Positions 41,931 through 51,143 of a DNA stretch of 64,000 nucleotides are shown here, one piece after another. Below the pieces are notes generated by a model. That model was not told where the DNA came from. It saw nothing but the letters and a program-made list of their open reading frames with translations, and ran no database searches. The position numbers and the translations under genes were made by a program. The DNA is from Paenibacillus mesophilus (GTDB lineage: Bacteria; Bacillota; Bacilli; Paenibacillales; NBRC-103111), in contig NZ_VCRA01000005.1 of the NCBI RefSeq assembly GCF_005938385.1, positions 434,001 through 498,000 of the forward strand. Reading direction: 5' to 3'. Numbering within the stretch: position 1 is the stretch's first letter; each line of letters begins with the position of its first letter.

Positions 41931-43217
41931 ATGAGAGAACGTCTGTTATTCTCTTTCGTACTAATCGTGGTAGCCTATACAATCGTTCCCTGGGTGGTGA
42001 CGCGCATATTCGCTATCGGCGTATTCCGCAGAGGGAAAGTTTCCAATCAAGTCGCGCTGACGTTCGACGACGGTCCCGATCCGGTGTATACTCCGCTTTT
42101 GCTCGATCTGCTTAGAAAGCATGAGGCCAAGGCTACCTTTTTCGTACTGGGCTCGAAGGCGGAGCGACAGGCCGGCCTGATCGAGCGAATCCACAAGGAA
42201 GGGCATCAGATCGGCATCCACAATTATTCACACATGTCCAACTGGTTCCAGTTTCCTTGGAATGTCCGGAGAAAGCAAGCGGACCGGTCGGCCGAAATCG
42301 TGGCCTCCATTACCGGGGCGAAGCCGGTTTATTACAGGCCTCCCTGGGGCATTTTGAATTTATTCGATCTGATCACGCTTAAACCTTACAAGGTCGTGCT
42401 CTGGTCCGTCATGCCCAAAGATTGGCGCAGCCGAATCGGCAAAACGAAGCTGAAGATCAGGCTTATGAACGGGATAAAGGAAGGGTCGGTCGTTCTGCTG
42501 CACGATAGCGGAGAGACATTCGGGGCGGACCGCGATGCGCCGGCTCACATGTTGAACGCTCTGGACGAAGTCCTTGCCAGCATGAGACAAAGGGGCTTGA
42601 AACCGGTACGCGTGGATGAATTGATGCATGCCTCGACGGAGCATCGGCTCGGCATGTTCAAACGCATGCTCTTCAACGTATGGATGGCCTGGGAGCGCTG
42701 CTTCGTCAAGCTGTTCCGTTTGAAGGCGGTTGACCGCAGCGATCCTCTGCTGAAGCTTCGCGTGCGCGAATATTTAGGCAAACAGCCGATCCTGCTCCCG
42801 GACGGCGAGCAAATCCGCAAGGGCGATCTGGTGGCCGAAATGCATCTGGACAATTACACGTTGTTTAAGCTCGGGCTCGATGCCCGCAGCAGCGTACAAT
42901 TGGCCACCCAATTGATCCGGAGAACCCGTACGCTGATGCCGGAAATAAGCAAACTGCTGCTGACCGATCCGTTGTATCAAAATGTGAAGGGCTTATACGG
43001 AATTACGATGATCCATCGCGGCTCCAAACAGCTCGGCTTTACCGTCTTCGATTTACCGGAAGGACTATTCGCCCGTGCGACCCGGATCTACTTAAAATTT
43101 CTGCTCTACGTCGTTCATCCTAACGGCAAAAAACGATTAAAAGAAAAGACCGATTTGCTCGAGCCTAAAATCGTGGCCATTTCCAAAAACGAGCTGAAAA
43201 TCCGTTATATCGCCTAA
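41931..43217 (+). CDS. Membrane-anchored polysaccharide deacetylase with C-terminal YkoP-like domain
   Basis: 428 residues from ATG 41931 behind TAGGAGGATGTCC. An N-terminal anchor (RLLFSFVLIVVAYTIVPWVV) leads to a NodB domain: TFDDGPDP (catalytic and metal Asp), HNYSHMSN (metal His), YYRPPWG and LLHDSG. Residues about 240-428 form an extra domain, rich in basic and hydrophobic residues, that resembles B. subtilis YkoP. The catalytic part removes acetyl groups from peptidoglycan or another surface polymer. The gene is alone on the plus strand. Confidence 0.88.
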   Translation: MRERLLFSFVLIVVAYTIVPWVVTRIFAIGVFRRGKVSNQVALTFDDGPDPVYTPLLLDLLRKHEAKATFFVLGSKAERQAGLIERIHKEGHQIGIHNYSHMSNWFQFPWNVRRKQADRSAEIVASITGAKPVYYRPPWGILNLFDLITLKPYKVVLWSVMPKDWRSRIGKTKLKIRLMNGIKEGSVVLLHDSGETFGADRDAPAHMLNALDEVLASMRQRGLKPVRVDELMHASTEHRLGMFKRMLFNVWMAWERCFVKLFRLKAVDRSDPLLKLRVREYLGKQPILLPDGEQIRKGDLVAEMHLDNYTLFKLGLDARSSVQLATQLIRRTRTLMPEISKLLLTDPLYQNVKGLYGITMIHRGSKQLGFTVFDLPEGLFARATRIYLKFLLYVVHPNGKKRLKEKTDLLEPKIVAISKNELKIRYIA

Positions 43218-43233
43218 TGAGCTATTACGAATC

Positions 43234-43866
43234 CTAACGTGTTAAACTCATTCTCAGCTTGTCGGCGTACCATTTCGTAAAAGCAAGCGTCTCCCTGAAT
43301 TTGTGCCATGGCATCCACATGACTTGGGATTCCGTCAAGGACGTAGTCACGTCGGAAAGCCCGACGAAACGTGCGATGTCCATGGCACGGGCGCCGTGAA
43401 ACTGGTGTGTGACGATAATCGGATGCGCCCAGCCTTCACGGTCCATAATCCGCTTGCTGTACAACAAATTCTCGTACGTGCTAGTAGCTTCCCGCTCCTC
43501 GAAAATGGCTTCGCCCGGCACGCCCCGCTCTTGCAAATACCGTTTCATCCCTTCGGCTTCCGTAATCGTGGCGCCGTTCGCGTCCAATCCTCCCGATACG
43601 ATCAGACGGTTCACTTTCTTATCCCGATAAAGCTCGTAGGCGAGGTCCAATCGCTCGCGCAGTCCGGGACTCGGCTTATCGTTCCAAAGTGAAGCGCCCA
43701 GCACGATCGCGACATCGGCGTTTGGGCCCGGCGTGCGATTTTGGGCGGAATGAATGAGCCATTGGATGTAGCCGACCCAGATGATGCCAATGACCGCCGC
43801 GACGGAAGCCAGCACCCAAAGCTTGCGATACCGGCTTGACTTTCGGGTACTCATTATCGTGTTCAA
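43234..43866 (-). CDS. YdcF/DUF218 family membrane protein
   Basis: 210 residues. TTG 43866 is chosen because GGGAGGAGGTG precedes it; ATG 43854 is too distant from the site. One membrane segment (about 17-36) anchors a DUF218 domain: AIVLGASLWNDKPSP, ERLDLAYELY, LIVSGGLDANGATITEAEGM, TSTYENLLYSK and VTHQFHGARA. E. coli relatives (SanA, ElyC) affect envelope integrity; the enzymatic activity is unknown. It converges with the deacetylase gene, with 16 bases between stops. Confidence 0.87.
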   Translation of the reverse strand: MNTIMSTRKSSRYRKLWVLASVAAVIGIIWVGYIQWLIHSAQNRTPGPNADVAIVLGASLWNDKPSPGLRERLDLAYELYRDKKVNRLIVSGGLDANGATITEAEGMKRYLQERGVPGEAIFEEREATSTYENLLYSKRIMDREGWAHPIIVTHQFHGARAMDIARFVGLSDVTTSLTESQVMWMPWHKFRETLAFTKWYADKLRMSLTR

Positions 43867-43914
43867 TGCGTATACTTCACCTCCTCCCGGACCGTAACCG
43901 CGCCCCGCGAACGA

Positions 43915-44457
43915 TTACTCCTCCAACATTTCTTGCAGATGCTTGTCCGACATCAGCAGCATATCGAACGAGCCTTTGCGATACTCGTCCATCACCAGAT
44001 TGGCCGTATTCCATGCCAATTGGACGTCTTCTTCTCCGAGCTCGTCTCGCCGGACGGCGTCGTCAAGCCGGTCTTGTCCGGTCACGTACAACTGTCCACC
44101 GGGCAAAATGACAATATTCAAGTAAAGATCGTCATACCACGGAATGTTATTATGCAGGACGCCCTGGCATTTGCATATCGATATGACCCATTGGACGAGC
44201 CGGTCCCCATCGTCATACATCGCCGTAACGATGTAATTCGCAAGCTCGGGAAACTGCTGCAGCCACTTGTAGCCGTCGGCGGCGATGCATACCTTCTCCT
44301 GGTCCTGCTCATATTGCTTGTACAGCGGCGCCTTCACCTTCACCATCTCAAATAGCGTTACCGTTCCGGAGAAACCGATCGTTTTCTTCGGCACAACGGT
44401 AAATTTCTTCTCAACGATTCTCCCCCATTCGGTTCGATCCGCATATTTTCGAATCAA
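43915..44457 (-). CDS. DUF402 nucleoside phosphatase (Ntdp-like)
   Basis: 180 residues from TTG 44457 behind GGGAGAGG. The DUF402 domain is complete: WYDDLYLNIVILPGGQLYVTGQDRLDDAV with the clustered Asp ligands, and the C-terminal DELGEEDVQLAW. Relatives (Ntdp of S. aureus, YgaC/YjjG, FomD) hydrolyse nucleoside di- and triphosphates or nucleotide-linked groups. The spacing and the matching AT-rich upstream region imply its own promoter. The gene after it encodes the YdcF protein, 48 bases away. Confidence 0.88.
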   Translation of the reverse strand: MIRKYADRTEWGRIVEKKFTVVPKKTIGFSGTVTLFEMVKVKAPLYKQYEQDQEKVCIAADGYKWLQQFPELANYIVTAMYDDGDRLVQWVISICKCQGVLHNNIPWYDDLYLNIVILPGGQLYVTGQDRLDDAVRRDELGEEDVQLAWNTANLVMDEYRKGSFDMLLMSDKHLQEMLEE

Positions 44458-44509
44458 TTCGGTTCAATCCTCTCCCATTAGGTTATGAACAACCCGTTTA
44501 TTTCTCGAT

Positions 44510-44549
44510 AGGAACTTTAACGGAATTATGTTATTCCGTTAAAGTTCCT
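44510..44549. repeat. Palindromic repeat element, deleted copy D
   Basis: A perfect 17-base inverted repeat AGGAACTTTAACGGAAT around only six bases (TATGTT). Comparison with copy B shows that about 60 interior bases have been lost between ATTAT and GTTATT. The end supplies the last codons and stop (AAG GAA CTT TAA) of the peptidyl-prolyl isomerase gene. Confidence 0.88.
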
Positions 44550-45216
44550 TAATTTCAATCTTGTTGATTTTCACTTCCTTGGTCGGGACGCTCATTTCTC
44601 CTCTAGGACTTTGCTTCACGGGCGTCGCGGCAATTTTCTGAACGACGTCCATCCCGGAAGTCACTTGTCCGAAAATCGTATAGTTCGGCCGAGGATTCAG
44701 GCTGGCCGCACAGTCCGGTCCCGTACAGATGAAAAACTGGCTTCCTCCCGAATTTTTGGCTCCCGTATTGGCCATCGCGACGATACCCGGATCATATTTG
44801 TAAGTCGTCTTCAATTCATCCTCGATCGTGTAGCCCGGGCCGCCCGTTCCGGTTCCTGTCGGATCGCCGGTTTGAATCATGAACGACTTCATAATCCGAT
44901 GAAAGATCACATTGTTGTAGAAGCCTTGCTTGGACAAAAATACGAAACTGTTCACCGTCTTCGGAGCCGTGTCGTTGAACAAATTGACCGTAAACTTGCC
45001 TTCGGTCGTATCGAACACCGCTTCGTATTTCTTATCGGATTTCAACGTCATCGGCGGCGGCGAGCTCCAGCTCTTCTCCCCGCTTACTCCGCTCGTTCCT
45101 CCGGCGTTCCCGGAAGCATTTCCACCTTGTTGTGCCCCGCCGCATCCGGCAAGCGCCAGTGCGATTGCTGCTACCGCCGCCATCATGCGCAGCGCATGGA
45201 ACCGTTGCTTGATCAA
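44539..45216 (-). CDS. Lipoprotein peptidyl-prolyl isomerase, cyclophilin type
   Basis: 225 residues from TTG 45216 behind GGGAGTGG. A lipoprotein signal (RMMAAVAAIALALAGC) and a Gly/Asn/Ser-rich linker (about 28-45) lead to a cyclophilin domain: FNDTAPKTVNSFVFL, FHRIMKSFMIQTGDPTGTGTGG, GIVAMANTGAKNSGGSQFFI, FGQVTSGMDVV. It folds exported proteins at the outer face of the membrane, with low-complexity linker and an intact active-site Arg. The stop codon falls inside repeat copy D. Confidence 0.9.
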   Translation of the reverse strand: MIKQRFHALRMMAAVAAIALALAGCGGAQQGGNASGNAGGTSGVSGEKSWSSPPPMTLKSDKKYEAVFDTTEGKFTVNLFNDTAPKTVNSFVFLSKQGFYNNVIFHRIMKSFMIQTGDPTGTGTGGPGYTIEDELKTTYKYDPGIVAMANTGAKNSGGSQFFICTGPDCAASLNPRPNYTIFGQVTSGMDVVQKIAATPVKQSPRGEMSVPTKEVKINKIEIKEL

Positions 45217-45317
45217 TTCGACCCACTCCCGCTTCGATGTATTTTCCCGCCCCAAATTATACCACTGGTTCGCGCCGCCGATCAAATTTGGCGACTCTCC
45301 CGCCTTGAAGTGATAGC

Positions 45318-45344
45318 AAAAAATCCCCGCCGTTCGCGGGGATG
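45318..45344 (-). terminator. Terminator after the ABC export operon
   Basis: ATCCCCGC-gaac-GGCGGGGAT followed by six T on the minus strand. It ends the four-gene ABC operon about 50 bases beyond its last gene. Confidence 0.9.
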
Positions 45345-45389
45345 GGACTGTTGAGAAAGTTTGCAAAAGGAGGAAATCTCGGCAGCCGC

Positions 45390-46295
45390 CTACTTGGCTA
45401 CCTTCTCCTTCTCTTTTTCCGGCTCCGGCGGCAGAAGAACGATCTTGCCGTCTTCGACCGATACGACCATTTTGTTCGAATTTTTCATCCCGACCGCCTC
45501 CAAATAATTGGACGGAATTTGCAGCCGGCCCGCCTTGTCCAGAATCGCGTATTCCACATGCGTTTCCTCCTCGGCGGGAGCTCCTTGCGTCAGCTCGGCC
45601 AGCTCGTCGGCGTACGATCGGCTGCGGATGAATTCCGATGCCGTTTTACCGTCGCGGATCGCGACGACACGGTCTACCTTTTTGGCTAGAAGCGGATCGT
45701 GAGTAACGATGACAACGGTCAGACCGAGCGACCGGTTCAGCTCGCGGAACAAGTCCAAAATTTGATTGGACATTTTCGTATCGAGCGAACCGGTAGGCTC
45801 GTCGGCAAGCAGCAGCCGCGGATGATTCGCCAGAGCGATAGCGATCGCAACGCGCTGCTGCTCCCCGCCGGACAGTTGGTTCAGCCTGTTTTTGATCCGA
45901 TGTCCGAGTCCTACCGCTTCCAGCAGCTCGAGCGCTCTTTGCCGTCGTCTGCGGCCCTGCAGCAGAATAGGCAGCTCGACATTTTCAAGCGCCGTCAAGT
46001 AAGGAATCAAGTTGCGCGCATTGTTTTGCCAAACGAACCCTACCGTCTCCCTTTTGTAGCGGACGATATCTTTTTCCGTAAATTTCAACAAGTCTTTGCC
46101 GTCCACGACCAGGTTGCCTGCGGAAGGCCGGTCGAGACCGCCCAGCATATTCAGGAGCGTCGATTTGCCGCTTCCGCTGTTCCCGATAATCGCCATCAGC
46201 TCGCCCGGCTCGACGTGCAGATCGAGTCCCTGAAGCGCCACGACCTCCAGATCGGCAACCTTGTATATTTTCACCAAATTGTCGCAATGGATCAT
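45390..46295 (-). CDS. ABC ATPase with C-terminal SpoVT/AbrB-like domain
   Basis: 301 residues. A MacB-type ATPase (Walker A GNSGSGKST, signature QLSGGEQQR, Walker B LLLADEP, switch VTHDP) is followed from about residue 245 by a tail YAILDKAGRLQIPSNYLEAVG that reads as an AbrB/MazE swapped-hairpin DNA-binding fold. Such a fusion to an export ATPase is uncommon. The tail might dimerise the ATPase or bind DNA, or be a structural element only. It overlaps nothing and follows the permease gene at a 3-base gap, at the end of the operon. Confidence 0.82.
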   Translation of the reverse strand: MIHCDNLVKIYKVADLEVVALQGLDLHVEPGELMAIIGNSGSGKSTLLNMLGGLDRPSAGNLVVDGKDLLKFTEKDIVRYKRETVGFVWQNNARNLIPYLTALENVELPILLQGRRRRQRALELLEAVGLGHRIKNRLNQLSGGEQQRVAIAIALANHPRLLLADEPTGSLDTKMSNQILDLFRELNRSLGLTVVIVTHDPLLAKKVDRVVAIRDGKTASEFIRSRSYADELAELTQGAPAEEETHVEYAILDKAGRLQIPSNYLEAVGMKNSNKMVVSVEDGKIVLLPPEPEKEKEKVAK

Positions 46296-46298
46296 CGA

Positions 46299-49187
46299 TT
46301 AGTCCTCCCCCAGCTTGACGGCCTGATGAATTTTGATGCGCGAGAGAAGATATCCCAGTATGCCGAGCCCGATCGTGATCATGATCGTTACGATAATGTA
46401 CAGGCGCACGGAATCCGTCGAGTCGAACATGACCTGGAACGGCGGGACTTGAGTAGTCGAGTTGAACGACAGCTGGAACAGCGGCACGAAGAGCAGACTC
46501 GTCACATTACCGATGCCGGCTCCGAGCAGGAACGCCGCTCCGGACGTCAATACTTGCTCCGTTATCAGCATCCCGATCAGCTGCATGAACGATATGCCCA
46601 TCGCCCGCAGTATCCCGTATTGCAGCACCCGGCCATTCAAGGAAAGCACCCAGTACAGCAAGAACCCGAAGAAGCTGATTACGACACTGATCAGGAAGCC
46701 TAGCGTCATAACGCCGTTGATGGCCATTTGGAACGGGTCGTTCTTCGCTTGAGTCAGCTCATAGCTGGTATCGACGAAGCTTTCGATCGGGATTTCCTTT
46801 GCATTCAGCGCTTCGTTGAACTGCTGCTTCGCGGAAGGCTCATCCTTCAAGTCGATCCAAACCTGGTACGGCTCCAGGGCGATAGCGCTCTGGATGTAGC
46901 TTAAGTGCCCGACGACCACTTTCGGCAATTCCGGCTTTTTATTCGCGGCCGCGGCCTGCAGCGGATTCGGATTGAACGTCGGCCAATAGTCGATGATCCC
47001 GTAGATCGTGAACGGCTTATACGAGACGTTATTCCAGCCGATGTTGACGGAATCGCCTTCCTTCACGCCCATCTGCTCGGCCATCGTCCGGGAGATGAGG
47101 ATAGCGGAAGGCTCGGTCGAGATCAGATTCAAATAATCGTAGAAATGATGCTCCAGCAGCCGGTCCTTCATGTAGGCCGTTCTGCCGAACTCATCCGTAT
47201 CGATGCCCATCAGTTTGATTTTCGACGAGGCTTTGCCCAACTGCGCGACCGCGTCGTCCTTCACGAACACTTTGGCCGCGCTCGCGACACCCGGAAGATC
47301 GCTGAATACTTGGAACGGCGGCTCCGTATATTGGATCCGCTTCGGCCCCATGATAATCGGAACGGCTGAGGATGGCTCCTCCTCTTCCACTTCGGTCTCT
47401 TCCCCGCCCCCCATCATCGGAGGAGGCGCATCATTTTCCCATTTGACGTTCAGGACGACGTCGGTGCCGTTCTTGTATTTCACTTTCTCGAGCGTATTGC
47501 TGTTCATCGTCCGCGCGGCGCTTGCGCTGAATAAGCCGGTTGCGAGCGTAATCATCAGGAACACCATCAGGAAGTTGTACTGGTTGCTGGAGCGTCCGAC
47601 CTGAATCAGTGTCGAATACAACGAAGGCGGCCACAGCTTGCGTCCGAGCCAGTACACGAGCCGGATGAAGAGCGGATACACGCGCAGCAGGAGAAGTCCG
47701 AGACCCAGCGTGAACAGAGCCGGTACGAGAAACAACAATGGATCGACTTTGAAATTGGCCGAATCCAGGCCCAGCGACTGCAGGTCGCTCATGCGGCGTT
47801 TGAAGCTTTGGAGGCCGTAAATCGATACGCCGAGAAGCAGGATATCGATAAAATATTTGTGCGTAAACGACATCTTCGACATGCGCGCCATCTGCTGCTT
47901 GTGCCCGACAATCGAAGTGCGTGTCGCGAGAAAAGCCGGGATCAAGGTCATGATCAACGAAAACCCGACCGCGTATAACGCATACTTGTAAGCTGTTGCG
48001 TTCACGGTTACGATCAAGGCCGATCTCTGGACGAACTCCAGGAATCCGTTGGACGCGCCAAGCATATTCGTCAGCGCCATTCCCGCGTACGGTCCAATCG
48101 CATAGGCGATCGCCCCGAGCATCACTCCCTCGATTACGTAACTGAGCAAAATCTGCATCCGGCTTGCGCCGCGGCTTCGCAATACGGCGATTTCGGTTTT
48201 CTGCCTTTCGACAATCAAGTTCGATACCATGAACAAATAGAAGCCCAGCATAATCATGACCGGCACGTTCAAAGACCACAGCATGACGCGAAGCTGCTCC
48301 TGTCGGTCCATATATTTCGAAATAACGCCCAGTGCGGGAGCTTTGATCGCTTGACTCGGGAACGTATTTACAACATACGACTCGATCCGTTGGTGAGTGC
48401 GGATGAACGATTCGATCGAGCTCATGTTCATGCGGGAATACTCGAGCGCGAAATACCAGAAACCGGCCCGAACCGTTATGTCGCCCCCGCCGGTAATATA
48501 TTTCTCGAACGTATCGTAATCCATAATGAACGATCTTCCGTAGCTTTCGAGCGGCGTATTCCAGTACAAATCGTGCTCGTCCTTCGGATTAATTACGCCT
48601 ACCGGCTTGATCGTAATCGGGTTTTTCACCCGCTCGTCCTCGATCACGAATTCGTTGCCGAGCACCATTTTGAGCTGAGTCAACGCGCTTTCCACAACGA
48701 GCACTTCGAACACTCCGTTGACCGGCTCTTTGGCGGGCATAACGCCGTCCACCAGCTTGACATGCTCCTCGAAGTCCGACAGCGCGACGATATCCACATT
48801 CCGCTTGACCGAAGCGTCCATCCGCTCCGTGTCCTTCGGACTGAACGCGAATGTGTCCGTTCCCCGCTCCTTCACATACGCGCGGATCGGAAGATCGAAC
48901 CGGCTGCCCATCTGCTGCATGAATTGATCCACATTGCGGGCACTGTCGCCGTTCTCCTTGGGCGTTTCCCCGGTAAGGAATATTCCGGTCCGGTAAGTAA
49001 GCGGATACGAGCCCGAAGAAACCTGGTAGTTCTCCAACTCCTTGACGAGCATTCGCTGCAAAATCGCCTCGGTATAAATCGGCATGCTGCTTACGAGCGC
49101 TACCGAGAGCACGAGCCCGAACAGCAGACTGAGCTCGAGCCATTTATTTTTAAGCATTTTGCGGAAAATCATGACTAGAATAGCCAC
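46299..49187 (-). CDS. FtsX-like ABC transporter permease, large
   Basis: 962 residues from GTG 49187 behind GGAGGA. Two FtsX-type units are visible: a first N-terminal membrane segment, a large extracellular domain (about 50-310), three to four membrane segments (about 310-520), a second extracellular domain (about 560-790, with an acidic insert EETEVEEEEP), and three or four final segments. This is the layout of MacB-like lipoprotein or peptide exporters. It sits between the adaptor and the ATPase genes. Confidence 0.85.
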   Translation of the reverse strand: MAILVMIFRKMLKNKWLELSLLFGLVLSVALVSSMPIYTEAILQRMLVKELENYQVSSGSYPLTYRTGIFLTGETPKENGDSARNVDQFMQQMGSRFDLPIRAYVKERGTDTFAFSPKDTERMDASVKRNVDIVALSDFEEHVKLVDGVMPAKEPVNGVFEVLVVESALTQLKMVLGNEFVIEDERVKNPITIKPVGVINPKDEHDLYWNTPLESYGRSFIMDYDTFEKYITGGGDITVRAGFWYFALEYSRMNMSSIESFIRTHQRIESYVVNTFPSQAIKAPALGVISKYMDRQEQLRVMLWSLNVPVMIMLGFYLFMVSNLIVERQKTEIAVLRSRGASRMQILLSYVIEGVMLGAIAYAIGPYAGMALTNMLGASNGFLEFVQRSALIVTVNATAYKYALYAVGFSLIMTLIPAFLATRTSIVGHKQQMARMSKMSFTHKYFIDILLLGVSIYGLQSFKRRMSDLQSLGLDSANFKVDPLLFLVPALFTLGLGLLLLRVYPLFIRLVYWLGRKLWPPSLYSTLIQVGRSSNQYNFLMVFLMITLATGLFSASAARTMNSNTLEKVKYKNGTDVVLNVKWENDAPPPMMGGGEETEVEEEEPSSAVPIIMGPKRIQYTEPPFQVFSDLPGVASAAKVFVKDDAVAQLGKASSKIKLMGIDTDEFGRTAYMKDRLLEHHFYDYLNLISTEPSAILISRTMAEQMGVKEGDSVNIGWNNVSYKPFTIYGIIDYWPTFNPNPLQAAAANKKPELPKVVVGHLSYIQSAIALEPYQVWIDLKDEPSAKQQFNEALNAKEIPIESFVDTSYELTQAKNDPFQMAINGVMTLGFLISVVISFFGFLLYWVLSLNGRVLQYGILRAMGISFMQLIGMLITEQVLTSGAAFLLGAGIGNVTSLLFVPLFQLSFNSTTQVPPFQVMFDSTDSVRLYIIVTIMITIGLGILGYLLSRIKIHQAVKLGED

Positions 49188-49226
49188 GAAAACGGTTCCT
49201 CCTTCCGAGGGGGGCGGCAATCGAAT

Positions 49227-50261
49227 TTATTGTAAAATCAGCTTCTGTCCTTCCTTCAGCCCTTTCACGATTTCAACGCCGTCCACGGTCTCGAGCCCCT
49301 TCTCGACATCGATTTCCTTGATGCTGTCGCCTTCCAGCACCTTCACGTAGTTTCGGCCTAAATATTGGGCCAGCGCCCTTGCAGGGACAATCAGCACATT
49401 ATCTTTCTTACGCGTCACGATATTGATGTCGGCCGTCGAGCCGAGCGTCATATCCGGGGTAGGATTCTGGACATCGATAAATAGTGTTTTCGCATACCGG
49501 TCCGCAAGCTGCTTGTTGTCGGTCGGAGGCGTATTCGAAGGAGACTGGACGACTTTGCCGACCAACTTTTTCCCTTTTACAGTTACATCTACCGGAACGC
49601 CAACCTGAACTTCCAGCATATCGCTCGTATTCCCCGACGTATAAGCAAGCCGGATCGAGTTCGGGTCGGAGATGATGACGTACGTTTTGTTCGCCTGCAC
49701 CGTATCGCCCGGCTTAGCCGGATCGACAAATGTGATACGGCCGTCCATTTGCGCCCGCATCGTTTTGCCTTCGACCGCCTTGCGGGCGTCGCTCAGTCTC
49801 AATTGGGCGATTTCCAGCTCCATGAGCCGAATTTTCATTTTGTTCTCATCCTGGGTCAGCTTCGCTTGATCCAGATTGTACTTCGATTGCTCGTAATCGC
49901 GTTCCCTCTCCTTCAGCACGATGGCCGAGTCGCCGGCGTCGAGAGTGATCAACGGGTCCCCTTTTTTGACCATTGTATCTTTGATGATCAGAACCTCCTG
50001 AATTTTACCCGAAGTGCCCGTAAATTCATGATTTTTCACATTGGTCGATTCGACAGTCGCGACGCCTTTAATGGCTTTCGTAACCGATCCGGTTTTGACG
50101 TCGGCAATCTGGTAATTTTCCTTGACGGGCTTGACGAGCGGCGGCTTAAGCGGTTCGTCCTCCTTCGGGATCAGGGAGCAGCCGGAACAGGCGGCGATGA
50201 TGAGTGCGGCGATACACGCGCGGCTTGTAAACGTTTTACCCTTGGTCGACAATTTGCCCAT
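49227..50261 (-). CDS. Membrane-fusion/efflux adaptor lipoprotein (HlyD/YknX type)
   Basis: 344 residues. A lipoprotein signal ending IIAACSGC precedes an adaptor fold: two beta-barrel-lipoyl segments (IQEVLIIKDTMVKKGDPLITL and the TMRAQMDGRITFVDP half) with a coiled coil between them (KERERDYEQSKYNLDQAKL). It links the permease to the exterior, as YknX or MacA does. The ATG overlaps the end of the ATPase gene by 26 bases. The operon order ATPase, adaptor, permease, ATPase suggests a complete exporter. Confidence 0.88.
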   Translation of the reverse strand: MGKLSTKGKTFTSRACIAALIIAACSGCSLIPKEDEPLKPPLVKPVKENYQIADVKTGSVTKAIKGVATVESTNVKNHEFTGTSGKIQEVLIIKDTMVKKGDPLITLDAGDSAIVLKERERDYEQSKYNLDQAKLTQDENKMKIRLMELEIAQLRLSDARKAVEGKTMRAQMDGRITFVDPAKPGDTVQANKTYVIISDPNSIRLAYTSGNTSDMLEVQVGVPVDVTVKGKKLVGKVVQSPSNTPPTDNKQLADRYAKTLFIDVQNPTPDMTLGSTADINIVTRKKDNVLIVPARALAQYLGRNYVKVLEGDSIKEIDVEKGLETVDGVEIVKGLKEGQKLILQ

Positions 50262-50967
50262 CCTCCAATGCGTAGACTTGGTCGACGATTTCCATGATCG
50301 CCGGATCGTGTGTCGTGATGACGATCGTCATCCCTTCCTGCTGGACCAAATCTTTGAAAATTTTAATAATTTGCAGCCCCATTTTACTGTCCAATTCGGC
50401 AGTAGGCTCGTCGGCCAGCAGCAGCTTCGGGCGGTGGGCTATCGCTCTCGCAATGGCGGTACGCTGCTGCTCGCCTCCCGACATTTCGAACGGTCTGTGA
50501 TTCATCCGGGCTTTCAGCCCCACATTGTCGAGCGCCCGTTCGGCTAGCTCGCGGTGACGTTTCGTCGGAATACCCGCGATCCGCAAGCCGAACTCGACAT
50601 TCTCGTAAGCCGACATGAGCGGCATTAGTGCAAACGATTGAAAAATAAAGCCCATTTGGGTGCGCCGCAGTTGATTTCGGGTTTTCTCCCCCAGCGTCGT
50701 GATCTCTTGCCCGCAAAAATAGATCGCTCCTTCAGTCGGAACGTCCAACGCGCCGAGCATATTGATCAGCGTCGTTTTCCCGGAGCCGGAGCGTCCTTTT
50801 AGCGCAACTAAACGACCGTAAGGAATCGATAAATTCGCGCCCTTCAATGCATGAACAGCAGCGGATCCCCGGCCGAACACGCGCTTGATTCCGACCGCCT
50901 TCAGGATCGGATCGCTGTCTCGAGTCGGATCGTACAGTGCCAGATCCGTTTTGCGAATCGTCTCCAT
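50236..50967 (-). CDS. MacB/LolD-type ABC ATPase
   Basis: 243 residues. All nucleotide-binding motifs are present: Walker A GRSGSGKTT, signature EMSGGEQQR, Walker B LLLADEP, and switch TTHDP. It belongs to the group that works with FtsX/MacB permeases. ATG 50967 follows GGGGTGAAAAC. It opens the four-gene exporter operon. The second ATPase (46295-45390) may form a heterodimer with it. Confidence 0.92.
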   Translation of the reverse strand: METIRKTDLALYDPTRDSDPILKAVGIKRVFGRGSAAVHALKGANLSIPYGRLVALKGRSGSGKTTLINMLGALDVPTEGAIYFCGQEITTLGEKTRNQLRRTQMGFIFQSFALMPLMSAYENVEFGLRIAGIPTKRHRELAERALDNVGLKARMNHRPFEMSGGEQQRTAIARAIAHRPKLLLADEPTAELDSKMGLQIIKIFKDLVQQEGMTIVITTHDPAIMEIVDQVYALEDGQIVDQG

Positions 50968-51143
50968 GTTTTCACCCCATTTTTTACATAAGCGTCGATG
51001 CTATTACTGTAATCGGTTTCAAGCGAACAAAAAAGATATGTTTTGTTAGAAAAGGGGGGAATTTGTTCGATGACCGTTTCAAAACGCGTCTGTGATGAAT
51101 CGCCCTAAGACCGCATACGCTAGCACAAAGGAGGTATGCCGTT

